Positions 1 to 57,500 of a DNA stretch of 64,000 nt are shown one piece after another. Where the stretch lies: contig WBMV01002673.1 in assembly GCA_013396655.1 (NCBI GenBank), positions 114,280 to 178,279 on the forward strand, given 5' to 3'. The translations under genes were made by a program, and so were the position numbers. The notes below the pieces were generated by a model. The model did no database searches. It worked only from the letters and a program-made list of their open reading frames with translations, and was not told the DNA's origin. Each line of letters starts with the position of its first letter. Position 1 is the first letter of the stretch. The DNA is from Campylorhamphus procurvoides. Taxonomy: Eukaryota > Chordata > Aves > Passeriformes > Dendrocolaptidae.

Positions 1-1
1 G

Positions 2-217
2 CTGCGGGAGCCGGGCCGCGGGGCCGTGCTGTACCTGCTGGCGCTGCTCGGAACGCTGTACGCAGCCATAGGGCTGAGGAGCACCGCGCTCACCGCGCTG
101 GGCGCCGCCGCACAGCTCGGGGTTGCTGCGGCGGAGCTGCTCGCAGCGGTGCCCGGGGGGGCTGCCGGGCTGCGCCGCTTGGCTGGGATGGTCGGGGGGA
201 AGGTGCTGCCCCTGTGA
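2..217 (+). CDS. SFT2D3: SFT2D3, C-terminal part (5' end outside the window)
   Basis: The frame is open from the left edge (nt 1 is the last base of the preceding codon) to TGA at 215-217, giving 71 residues. It reads LREPGRGAVLYLLALLGTLY and ends GGKVLPL, which aligns with the end of vertebrate SFT2D3 as I remember it (human ends AKVLPV). Two hydrophobic stretches, around residues 9-27 and 29-53, fit the last two membrane helices of the four-helix SFT2 family. That family acts in Golgi/endosome vesicle transport by analogy with yeast Sft2. The single open frame without splice sites fits an intronless gene. GC content is very high, as expected for the CpG-rich body of this gene. The gene faces WDR33 tail to tail, as in mammals. 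A GTG at 26-28 is an internal Val codon, not a start. Confidence 0.9.
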   Translation: MREPGRGAVLYLLALLGTLYAAIGLRSTALTALGAAAQLGVAAAELLAAVPGGAAGLRRLAGMVGGKVLPL

Positions 218-650
218 GCCCGGCGATGCTTGGCTGGGATGGTCCGGGGGAAGGTGCTGCCCGTGTGAGGTTGGCAGTGCTTGGGCTGCTCTGGGGAAAG
301 CACTGTCCTTGTGAGCCCGGCAAGGCTTGGCCGGGCTGCATGGAGGAAAGCTGCTGCCCCTGTGAGCCCGGCAATGCCCCTCTTGGCCGGGCTGCTCCGG
401 GGGAAGGCACTGCCCTTGTGAACCCGGCAATGCTTGGCCGTGCTGCCCCGAGGGATGTCACCTCCCTTGTGAGCCCGACAGTGCTCTTCTTGGGTGGGAT
501 GTTCCGGGGTAAGGCACTGCCCCTGAGAGCCCGGCGATGCTTGGCTGGAATGCTCCGAGGGAACACACCACCCTTATGAGACTGGTAATGCCCCTCTTGG
601 CTGGGATGCTCCGGGGGATGGCACCGCCCCTGAGAGCCCGGCGCTGCCCC
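178..650 (+). repeat. GC-rich tandem repeat built from the SFT2D3 C-terminal/stop segment, about nine copies
   Basis: The segment coding for the last residues of SFT2D3 plus its stop (cttggctgggatg..ggaaggtgctgcccctgTGAgcccggcgatg) recurs head to tail. The base corresponding to the T of the stop TGA lies at 215, 266, 312, 363, 419, 470, 526, 577 and 633. Spacings are therefore 51, 46, 51, 56, 51, 56, 51 and 56 bp. The 5-bp differences come from a variable pentamer before TTGGC, and the right half is effectively a 107-bp dimeric higher-order repeat. Seven copies keep TGA; those at 526 and 633 have AGA. Copy 1 is the ancestral coding end, because its KVLPL matches the family C terminus; the others lie in the 3' UTR. 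Confidence 0.9.
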
Positions 651-1421
651 GGAGGAGGACTGGCAGCATCATGGGACTGACTCGCACACGGACTGAGAAC
701 TTCGGGCCAGAGGAGGGCAATGCCGCTCTCTCCGCGCCCTGCCGGGTGTTCCTCTCCGCCTCTCCCAGACCGACAGCAGCACCTGGCAGCCCGGAGGGTG
801 CTCCGAGCTGTGCATGCCGCATTCAGGAGTGTTAGCCTGCCGGTGTTTGCCTTCTCGCACGGTCAGCAACACAGCCACCGCCGGATAGGAGCTGGCAACA
901 CCCCAGTTCCCTGCCTTGAGGATGGCACCATGTGGCTGCGGCAGCCGCTTCGGACCGGGAGTGGGACCAGAGCCGGTGCGGTGTCATCGTGGACCTGCCC
1001 CTTACTGGGGAATGCCGAAACACGAAGATGATTTAGCAAAATCCCATCAAGTCTGGGGGACAGCGTTCGAAAATTAACTGGTGTTACCTCGTTTTGTGCT
1101 GAGCTCTACCCTCTGAACACGCTGCGCTTGCTGCCTCAGACCAGTGGTGAATATAAAGGCTGTGGCCCCTAAACTGCATTTCTCTAAAAACCAGCTTTAA
1201 AATACCATGCAGTAAGTGAAACAAACTTTCCTGGGGCTGTGGGTTGTACAGACTGCCCATAGCTGTAGGGGGGCGGGGGTCTTCCTGCATGATGATGAGA
1301 GAATGAAAGGTGCTAATACTAATTAATGAAGAGCCTTGGCCTTTGCAGATACTGGTGCCATACAGCCACTGTGAGGGACCACATTCTCAGGCCTTTAAAA
1401 GGTAGCTTCAGCTCTTACAAC

Positions 1422-1445
1422 TTTATTTTGCATATATATATATTT
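1422..1445. repeat. Short AT/TA-rich simple repeat, including a minus-strand AATAAA
   Basis: CTTTATTTTGCATATATATATATTTT is a short TA microsatellite. TTTATT at 1422-1427 is AATAAA on the minus strand and is the most distal candidate end I see for the WDR33 transcript. Confidence 0.5.
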
Positions 1446-1776
1446 TGCTCTCTGAACTGGGGCAGGAATTGCTTCCCTGTCACAGGATGACATTCAGAAC
1501 AGATTTCCTTGTAGCTGGAGCTCTGTTTCAGTGCAGGACCTGACCTGCCTTAGGAAAGTGCTGAATTCAAGGTGACAGCTGGGTGCTCCAGGCTGGGCTC
1601 TGCTACTGTGGACTACGGCAGGACCAGAGCCTGTATCTCATGGAGCATTTGTACCTCATGGACAAAATAAAACCAAACAGTGCAATACTTACTTGCTACC
1701 ACTACTTCACGTATTCACTAAACACTTTTCTGAATTAAATTGTCAAAGGGAGTACTAAATGTACATAGATTGCTTT

Positions 1777-1782
1777 AATAAA
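1777..1782 (+). terminator. Candidate SFT2D3 poly(A) signal
   Basis: AATAAA on the plus strand with a downstream TGTCCAGTTGTCAG element about 12 nt later. A second AATAAA at 1666-1671 is an alternative. Assignment to SFT2D3 rests on strand and position only. Confidence 0.45.
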
Positions 1783-2849
1783 ATACTCATGTCCAGTTGT
1801 CAGTATAGACATTCCAGTAATGGTCACCTTTTTTCCCTTAAAAATGTAGTTCAGAGCTATCTGAATAGCATTAAATTACTCTCACTTTACAACTTCTAAT
1901 CTGTGGTATATAAAACTAATTTTATTCCTAACAGCAGTATAACATTAAATGAATCTGAGACAAGGTGGAGCTCTCAACTCACAGGGAGAGTGTAAGATTC
2001 TACACGCAGCACTGGTAAAAGAACATGACCTGAAGAATACGGAAGTATATTCCCATTAAATAATTGTGTCTATTTCCCAGTGGGTCATGGTATCATGGAC
2101 TGGGAAGCTGCTTTAGTCTCTCCTGCTATGCTGTCACATAAGATTTTGTACAAGAGCTAGCTAATTATCAAGTTTATGACTTTCTGAGCACATTTGATGA
2201 TTGTGAAATATTTCAAAACATAACTAAAAAAGCTGCTCCTTGGATAAAGAATGTGACTTAAACCACTACGGTACTCGGTGTTAAGGAATTAACCACCCAT
2301 CTGAGTTGTCTAGATAAAGCTGGGTTTCCCATAGTTAGGTATACTCTAACTTGTTGTGGTAGTGGAGTGTGGTTTAATTAAAGCCTAAAGCTCATCCTAT
2401 ACATTGCATATGCTATCAGACCTCCTTTAGCCCCTTAAAATATACAAGGCTTACTAACAAAAAAAACCCAACTCCCCAAAATAGGGCAAGCTTTCCTCTT
2501 TGCCAGCGATTACCATGAAAACTTGAGGATAGATCCAAACTCCCAGATGTACACAAAGTGACCAAAGCCCTTCCAACAGAGCTAAAAAGAATTGTTTTTT
2601 ACTCTCCAGGGAGAAACTGTGTCATATCAGATGCATCTCAGATGTTTCCCAGTTAATTTCCTTAAGAGCATTCTGTCTTTTCTGAGCCCCATGACAAGGA
2701 TTTTTTATGTTATACTTTAATGTAGAAGCTTTCTGAGAAGGTCTGTAGAATAGGTGTTTACATGAAAACATTTTCACTGAGGCTTAAGGTATTTAAAGGA
2801 ATTTTTTGATAACTTGGTGGCTGGAGATGATTAATATGAATGATTTATG
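1783..2849. other. AT-rich intergenic or distal 3' UTR sequence between the two genes
   Basis: No gene or recognisable repeat. A minus-strand AATAAA (1926-1921) is a possible distal WDR33 end; its downstream side (GAAGTTGTAAAGTGAG) is weakly GU-rich. Confidence 0.5.
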
Positions 2850-3949
2850 GGGAAGACAAACTCATGGTTTGTAAGCAGCTTTATTATGAAATGTGGGAAA
2901 TGGGAATAACTCCTATTCCTCATTTCCCTCCTCTAGTAAAACCAGGTAACAATATCCTAAAGAAAAGACACTAAAAAATGTTAATATGAAAGTGATGAAC
3001 TATTGAGGTTTGGACTTCAGCAATTAATGCACCAGACTGCTGAACACCCACAGCTTCAAGCAATGTGTCACACAGCGGTTATAGAGCACACCAATCAAGC
3101 TGCTAAACTTCTTTCTTTCTCTATTTCTATAAACAGATGCTGTTTTGAACAAAAATCCTTGACTCACCCAGGTGAAGACAGTATTTGGCATGACGTCTGT
3201 CTTGCAATCCAGGTTATAACTCACACTATGCCTTTGACAACTTGTTCTGAATGGTGTTTCACATTTTTCTCTTTCAGGATGGCAGACTAGCAAGCAGCAG
3301 TGATTGCCTGTGGTTTGGAATTTTAACATCAGCACCATTTGTAATCTGTAGACAGGTGTGGCTAAAGGTGAAAATGAACATTCTCTCTACACATGATAAA
3401 CTGAAAAACCAGGAGTCAGGTCTCAGTGTTTTAAATGGCTGAGATTTCAGGAGGTAGTTCTGTTGCTCCATCTGAAACATGAGTTTGCCTAAAGACAACC
3501 CTCCATAGTAGTAGGTGAGTAAAGAATCACACACGGTGTTGATTTTTTGTTAACTTTTGCGCAAATTACATTCTGTATTCATACAAAAACAACGTAACTC
3601 TTTGACAAACTGTACATATAGAAACAAGTTTCTGTCTGGAGGTGAACTGAAATCTGTGGAAGTGCTCCATGTCCCTCAACACTTAAAAAAAATTCCAGCT
3701 CTTCACAAAAGAAAGTAGGTAAGAAAGTGAGGAAAATGGGAGTGGAGAGGACAAAACAAAGCTAGCTACAATCTTGCAGCTAGAGGCAGTTGGCTGATCT
3801 AGGTAAAGACCCTTGTTAGGAAGTAATGCACATTCAGTTATCCCAGTTAAGAATCCAGGTTTGTGGCGTTGCAGATGACCGAGTCCAGAGTAGCAGTATA
3901 TTTAAATATCGTCCCACAAGGACTGGGCATAACCCAGTCAAAGCCTCTT
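2850..3949 (-). other. WDR33: WDR33 3' UTR, proximal part
   Basis: AT-rich sequence after the stop with no further coding similarity. The first minus-strand AATAAA is at 2885-2880, giving a 3' UTR of about 1.1 kb. More distal AATAAA at 1926-1921 and 1427-1422 would extend it to about 2-2.5 kb and overlap the SFT2D3 3' end. Which is used cannot be told from sequence alone. Confidence 0.6.
2880..2885 (-). terminator. First candidate poly(A) signal of full-length WDR33
   Basis: TTTATT on the plus strand, AATAAA on the minus strand, about 1.07 kb after the stop. The downstream region has a modest T/G run (GAGTTTGTCTTCC). Confidence 0.45.
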
Positions 3950-50695
<46,746 letters not shown>

Positions 50696-51460
50696 TTAGC
50701 ATACAGTAAGGACAAACCCCCACACATGGATCTCCCCTAGGCTGAGTTTACAAAGATGACTCACAGCTTCACAAAGAACCATTTCTTGGTAAAAAGAAAA
50801 AAACTCACACTTGTAGGTTTCTCTGATTATTTTTGTTTCCTTGTGCCACATAACACCAACATTCAAATAGTTAAGCCCCTTTTTTCTCTACCAAGAGGAG
50901 TTCTGTGTTGAAACACATCACTAGTAAGTTTGCATTACCATCCCTGAACTAAAAATGTGCAAGAAAAGAATGTCCTCACTAAAAATGCATAAATAAATGC
51001 AAGAAATGGCAAGGGCCTTCAACAGATGACATTTCAGATTCAATCTAAAAACCAGGAAACACCACATTAGTAATAAATTAATTTAACTATTAACAAGGCA
51101 AAAAGTTTTTAAGGGCTGATTCAACATCCTACTCTAGGACCTAACACCAAAATTACATTCCCTTTATATAACTTCCTGTAAATGGACCACATACAACATT
51201 CTACCTGTAGGTATATTTTCATTTCCACTACTGCCAAATAAATCAATTACATCTTTATCAAGGTTTGATAAATGTAATTGAACATCACTTCCCCCAGAAC
51301 AAGACTCACTGAGAATGTTAAGGAAGTGGAGGGGCAGGGGAAAAATTCCAATATTCAGAATTTTTTTAATGGAAAGTAAATGAGTGTAAAACCTAATTTT
51401 TCAGTCTATGAGATCCCTACATGATGAGATCAGAGCAACCTCTTCAGAGTTGAAAACTAC

Positions 51461-51532
51461 TATACACTTTGTATATACTTAGTATATACTAAGTATATAC
51501 TATACACTTAGTATATACTTTGAAGTATATAC
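51461..51532. repeat. TATAC/AGTATAT simple repeat with a 30-bp perfect palindrome
   Basis: Short AGTATATACT units repeat in both orientations. Bases 51471-51500 equal their own reverse complement exactly, with centre at AGTATATACT (51481-51490). Confidence 0.85.
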
Positions 51533-54500
51533 TAACTTCAGACTAAGTAGTGACACATGCTGAAGCAACAAAAGCTCAAACTTCATTTTGAATGTATTCT
51601 CCCCCCATCCTGTATTTAGTTTAAAAAACATTTTAAACCAAAATAAACTAGCACTGTCATCAAGGTAATGCAAAAATGCCAAGAAACTCTCCTTTGCACA
51701 AGGGCTGAAGCATTTACACAGAAGCAAACTGCATTTAATAAAGAAAATAAAATAGATTTCTTTAAAAAAAAAGATAGCATAACCTGTTTGTAAATTCATG
51801 AATGTACTTTCCTAATTAAAGTATTCATATCCTCAATTTGAAAGAGCTGGAAAGTTGTTTCGCTGCCAGTTTTAAAATTTTATCTCACTTTTTTTTGATC
51901 CCAATAATTGGAAAACATTCCTATTTTTTAAACAGCATAAACATAAAGCTAAGACAGAAATGCTAGACACGAGAGGGTTTAAAAGCGGTGCACAGGTTGG
52001 TTCTTCTAAAGAGGTTCTTTCTAACTTCAAGGAGCAGGTTGCCCTTTAAATAAGCATCAGGCAGCTTGCTGGGCACAGGCAGGAATGAACTTTGCCAACG
52101 CTGGAGCTACACACTCTTTTCCACAGCTCACAAAATGTGACAAGCCACCTGTAAACCAAGACTACGCCACCTGGCTGGCTGCTCTCTACAGAAACAGCTT
52201 CCACAGACAAGGGGAAAACCAAACTAAAGCCCTGACAACAGTTCTCCATTCAAGATAAAGACACCCAAACTATCCCAGCAGGTTTCCTTAAATTAGGTAA
52301 GGAAATGTAACACCTTCGGCAAGTGTAGCATCTTATTAACTCAACTTGTTAACTGGCAGGACAGAGAGAGAGGAGAGTGGGAACACCCAGCTTACAAAAA
52401 ATAACCCTTCACTGTGCTGACAAGACTTATCTGCCTGGAAGCTGAGCGATATAGGCGATCTAATCAGACACCATGTCTGTCTCCAAACACTCCCACTCCA
52501 GATCACAACTGTAACATACGAAAACACTGAGTTTTCCTGGAGCAAGAAAAAGGTATCCACACTGTCTAATGCAGGAATCGTGTCAGGTCCCTGTAACACT
52601 ACCTTGGATTCTCTTAACTTGGCAGAAGGTATCAAATTGTTGTACAGAAATTTTCAAGTGTTACATCTCATAGGTACAATTAAAAAGGGTTGCAGGGGTT
52701 TTATATAAAAAAAGAGGAAGTACCTTCTTCAAACAAACAGACAAGCCCATTAACTTTCTTGAATGCTGTTTTAAAGGTTATTCAGTAGTCAGAGAAGAAA
52801 AAAAACACCACAAGAAAATCCAGAAACCCAGACAAAATTTCCAGTACTACTCTCTCTCAAGTCTGAAGAGAGACCCTCCCTTATACCAATCATTACTTCC
52901 AACCAGAGAAAAAATATTTTTTTCAAAACCACACATCTATACTCTTTATAGGCAATATAAAACATAAATTTCAAGAACTGACACCAAGAATGCAGACAAA
53001 AATATATGCTGGGGCTTCCAAAACCACTTTGATTGGCTGTATTTGCAAGAAAACATTATATAAAAATACCTTTTTAGGGAAATACTAGTTAAAAACTCAG
53101 CAAAAAGTGTTGTTTACCCAGCTGCTCAGGACCATTTTCTTCTACATGCCTCAGATATTATGCTTTTATCCACATAATATCCTCATCGTGTCCTGTTTGC
53201 ATATAATCTGTGAATAAAGAGTGTGTGCCCATACATATTGATGAGTGTACATACACACCAAGTGAAGTTTCTAAACAAAGCAGCTTTAGAAATGAAGGGT
53301 TTGGTACAGAGTAAGTTATCAATTGAAACTGGAGCATTTTTTCCAAAGAAATATATTTCTCTGGTCAGAGAAACACACCTATTTAAGTTATCAGTATCCC
53401 ACTTGGTCTTTTGTTGGGGCCAAGCAGTGCCTCAACAGGCTCTTCTTCAGAATTCAGCATGTCCATAGCTAAAGCCCCTCTTGTATTGGCAGTGTGAGTG
53501 GCAACACGCAAACAAATATTACAGGACACTGTGTAATCCAGTGTAGTAACATACAGTTTCCCTTGGTTTTGTTTTAGAGTCCATCAACAGAGATTTAAAT
53601 AGAAGAATCAATTTTTTCCTTAAGGTACACAATTAGAAGCAACAGTGAGATTTCTTCAAACATCAGGCATAAGTCAGCTCTTTCTGAGCCTGGACAGTAA
53701 TGCTGCCAATTAATTGCTTGTTTTCTTCTAGTTCATCATACTTTTATCACAATTGGAACAGTGAAGTTAATTTTTGTATCCCACTTTTCCACACATCCTT
53801 ATCAGTTTCCCCCTTTCTGCCCCACAAATACCCTTTTCGAAGCTGAGCAGCTTTCACACTTTTTGAGGTGTAAACGTATTTGGGGGTATACAGAGAAAAC
53901 TAATTCACTGATCAAAGACCAGGCCACCCAGTAACACTGGGAGGTGAATAACTGGGCCTAGTCTTCAGCTCAGATGACAAAAGAAAGCCTGGAAAATGCC
54001 ATGAAAACAGGGAATAAATGAAAGCACCAGATGGCCCAAACCATCCCAAATACAACTTCAAAGAAACACACATTAAGAGTAGGAGAAACTAGAGAAGCAA
54101 AACCACAAGCAGGAAAGCCAGTTAAGAAAGAGTGAATGAGAAACCTGACAGACACAGGCAAACAAAAGAAAACAAAAGAATTTGGTTCAGGGAGAATTAG
54201 GTAGAAGAAACTGGACAAGAGCACTAAAAGAGCCTGTGACAGCACCCAAAATATCAATTCCTGTTCCTTAACTATCAACAGCTACACCTGCAACTCAGTA
54301 AGCCCTTCACTCCTTCCTCGTAGTGCCATAAGGATGGCAGGCTCCCTAATGCTATCGAGGAACTGGAGGGACATTGCTGGAGAACAGAGTTAAACATGAC
54401 AAAATCTGACAGTGATCTCATGCTCAGGGCAGTGTGGTGCCCACACAGATGGAATGGGGGAGTTTCTTTGCTTTTTAAAACAACCAAAAAGTCACATACA

Positions 54501-57500
54501 GTATTAGTCCACTACAAAAAATGGTTAAAAAATGGTTACCACTTCATTCACATAGTTAAATAAGGCCACAAAGATGATACTGGAATTCAATGTAGTAGCT
54601 ACTTTATCATCTTATTGAGGGCATGGCTTTTCTGATAACATCAAAATAAATCCTGCATTATGTTTGGAAAATGAATCAACAGATTTCAACTTTAATCATG
54701 CAACCAAAGCAATTCACACATAACTCCAGTAAATCAACATAAACCAAATTAGGCTTCTTAAATCAAAATAAACCCACCAAACTGGTAAAGCTTAGAGAAA
54801 GAGAGTTATGGCTTATATTAAATACATCACTACTTACAGACAGTTCAATACCATATGAAAAAATATCTGATTTACGTATAATCGTGACATATTTAATATG
54901 ATTTACACAGAAAGTAAAGCTCATCATTAATGACATGCAGTAACTGGTAACTAAAGCCTCCTTGCCTATTTAGTAGTTATTTTTAATTGAAGGGAAAGGA
55001 ACTTGGGTGGAATACAGTGAGTAATAACCTGAACACATCAAAACAAAAGTATGTTTCCAATAGCAGCAGAGAAGGTTATTCTCCAAGTGCAAGCTGCCAG
55101 GTGCTTTGCAGTGGCAAACTAAACACTAAACACAAACTGGCCACTAAACACAACGTGTTTAACCTGAAGCTTAAAAGACATTGCTGCTTTAGCCATTTCA
55201 AGGCAAAGGAAAATGAGCGCTAAAAATGTCCTGAGCTCCTTCTTTAAAGGCATATTACACAGCTCCATTAACAAAGTACACGTGGACTCTAAAGCAAGCA
55301 CTTTTACAGTGGAACAGAAACAGTGAAAATTGATAATTATTTACAGTGGAGCAGAACACAGGAGTTCAAAACATGCTTCAGTGAGAAGTACCTCAGCTTC
55401 CTGAGGCGTAAGTGTAAAACGAGAACACCGCAATGCAAAGGCAGCTTAACAAGTTTATTTCTCAATATAGCAGTAGTAGATACCACTAGATAAGCAACTT
55501 TATATCTACAAGGTATAGTTACTGTTTAATTTCCTTCCAGTAACATCTCTAAATTCAAAAATCCTACTGTCAGTAGTCCCCTCTGAGAAAACATGCCTCT
55601 GCATTTTTAAATGTGTATTAAGAAATCCATAAGCATATTTGAATAACACACCTGTTCTGAAAAGCAATCATATAAAATACAATTTAATGTAATTCCATTT
55701 CCTCTTTTACAGAGGATCAACACTTAGTTCCAAAAGATCCTTTTTTTCTTTTGTCCTTTGGAAGAATGTGCATCTCTGGTCTGGAAACCACCTGTGGATC
55801 TTTCCATGGCTTCCCCTTTCCTGAGGAAAACTCTTTCTTGCTCTCATCATCCAGGTTTTTTTTCTTTCCTGGGAATCAGACCTCTTCCCAGTACAAAAGG
55901 ATCATGTGAAAGAATGTATTCCAGATATAACTTCAATTTTTTGTCACCTCCATTGATTTTTTACATGTTTTAGCAAAAAAAGAGAAGAAATAAACATGCA
56001 CGTACATAAACCATTTCTCTATTACACAGAAACAGAGCCAGCCATCCTGGTTAATAACTCAGAAGAGGGACAGACAGTTCTTGAAAGCATAAAATGACCA
56101 GGCAGAGGGTTACACAGAAAAATCATTCTTCATTTTTTTGCAAACCATCTAATCTTACATAAATTGTCTTCCAAATATTTTAAACTAAATGAGACCCAAA
56201 GTAGTTCCTCTCAAACAGGAAGTGAACCTGAGCAAAAGATTACTTTTCCATCAGTGTTTCTGCATCTCCCTTGTTCACTCTCTGATAGGAATGGAGCAAG
56301 GGAGCTTCAGGAGTATCAGAAAACCACATTACCAAAACCACTGTAAAACCAGCACTGGCAGCAGTAATTTTTCTCAAAACAGATTGATCATGTGTTTTCT
56401 TCACAGCACATTAGATAAATTCACTCTGAAAATATAGAAAAAATATGAAAAAGAAAAAAACTATGCCAAATTGTTGATCTAGTGAAGAATATATTTCTTT
56501 GACCCATTCCTTGAATTGCCTTGTGTTTCAATTTCATACTGTATTGGAAAATCATTTAATCAGATTTATAAAACAAGATGAACCAGTTGGAACATTTGAC
56601 ATCTTTGTGAAGCTCTCAAAAATCTCAAATTTAAGTACTTTTCTTATTACAGTTGGCGCTTCTTTTAACACAGATTTGAGATAGATTAAGCTGTTTCATT
56701 AGATTCAGTGCTACACCTAAAAGAAGGTATCTCTTCTGCTAATTATGAAAGAGATTTAGTGTATTAAGCAGGAATATCAAACTAGTTAAAAATCAGATGC
56801 AATAATCCAGGTGCAAAGTTGCCCAAAGCACACCTGTAACAACAGAAAAAAACTGCTTAAGATTCTTGACCTCTGAGCATTTAGAAATCTTATTCCCACT
56901 CGTGAATTACATAAGGCCCAGCAGCAGCATGGGGGCATTTTTATATGCAGATCACCCAGAAATTTCTACAAGACATGCATTAGTGAGTACAGCAAGTTTA
57001 AACTTAAAACCATTCTTACAATTTGAGAGACTCCTTAATTACCCATTAGGCTGGAGGCCCGTAACACACCAAACCACAAAAATCAAGGCAAAAACACTGA
57101 CCTGTGTTATACAATACTGCTATTATGTAACATCCCTGATCTCTGCACCAAGTACATTTCCCCAGGGTTCTACTGCTACGCTCCCAATACACAGCTGCAT
57201 CCATTTTCTGTTGTATTCTACTTGTGAGGAAAACTTCCCTATGAAATGGGGTTTAAATTCTGACCATGGAAACTGGAGGAAAAGTATTTAGCAGCTTCCC
57301 CCATTCCAGTCATTCTGTTCCAACAGAAAAATATGTATTAAAAAAATAATCTAGTTCTTCATTGAAACAGAAACAGATATCTAATCACTGGCAAGTCAAA
57401 ATAAACTACTCTGGCCAAAAGGTTCATCAATCTGTTCTCAACTGGAAACACACCAAATATTTTTGTTTCATGCACAGTCTAAAATCTACTATACTGGCAC

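Larger units (their letters stand above)
218..1800 (+). other. SFT2D3: Probable SFT2D3 3' untranslated region
   Basis: This stretch follows the SFT2D3 stop. It starts with the tandem repeat, stays GC-rich to about 1000, then becomes AT-rich. No frame resembles a known protein; the apparent frames across 90-580 come from the repeat. The end point is inferred from plus-strand AATAAA at 1666-1671 and 1777-1782. The second is followed by a GT-containing stretch (TGTCCAGTTGTCAG), so it is the better candidate. The transcript end is not directly visible. Confidence 0.55.

Noticed and set aside
90..580. Several overlapping open frames on both strands (63-158 codons)
   Set aside because: They arise from the GC-rich tandem repeat; the 51-bp period keeps frames open. 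No similarity to known proteins beyond copy 1, the SFT2D3 end.
56866..57291. 141-codon plus-strand frame in intron 1
   Set aside because: No domain, no splice signals suggesting an exon, and AT-rich composition like the surrounding intron.
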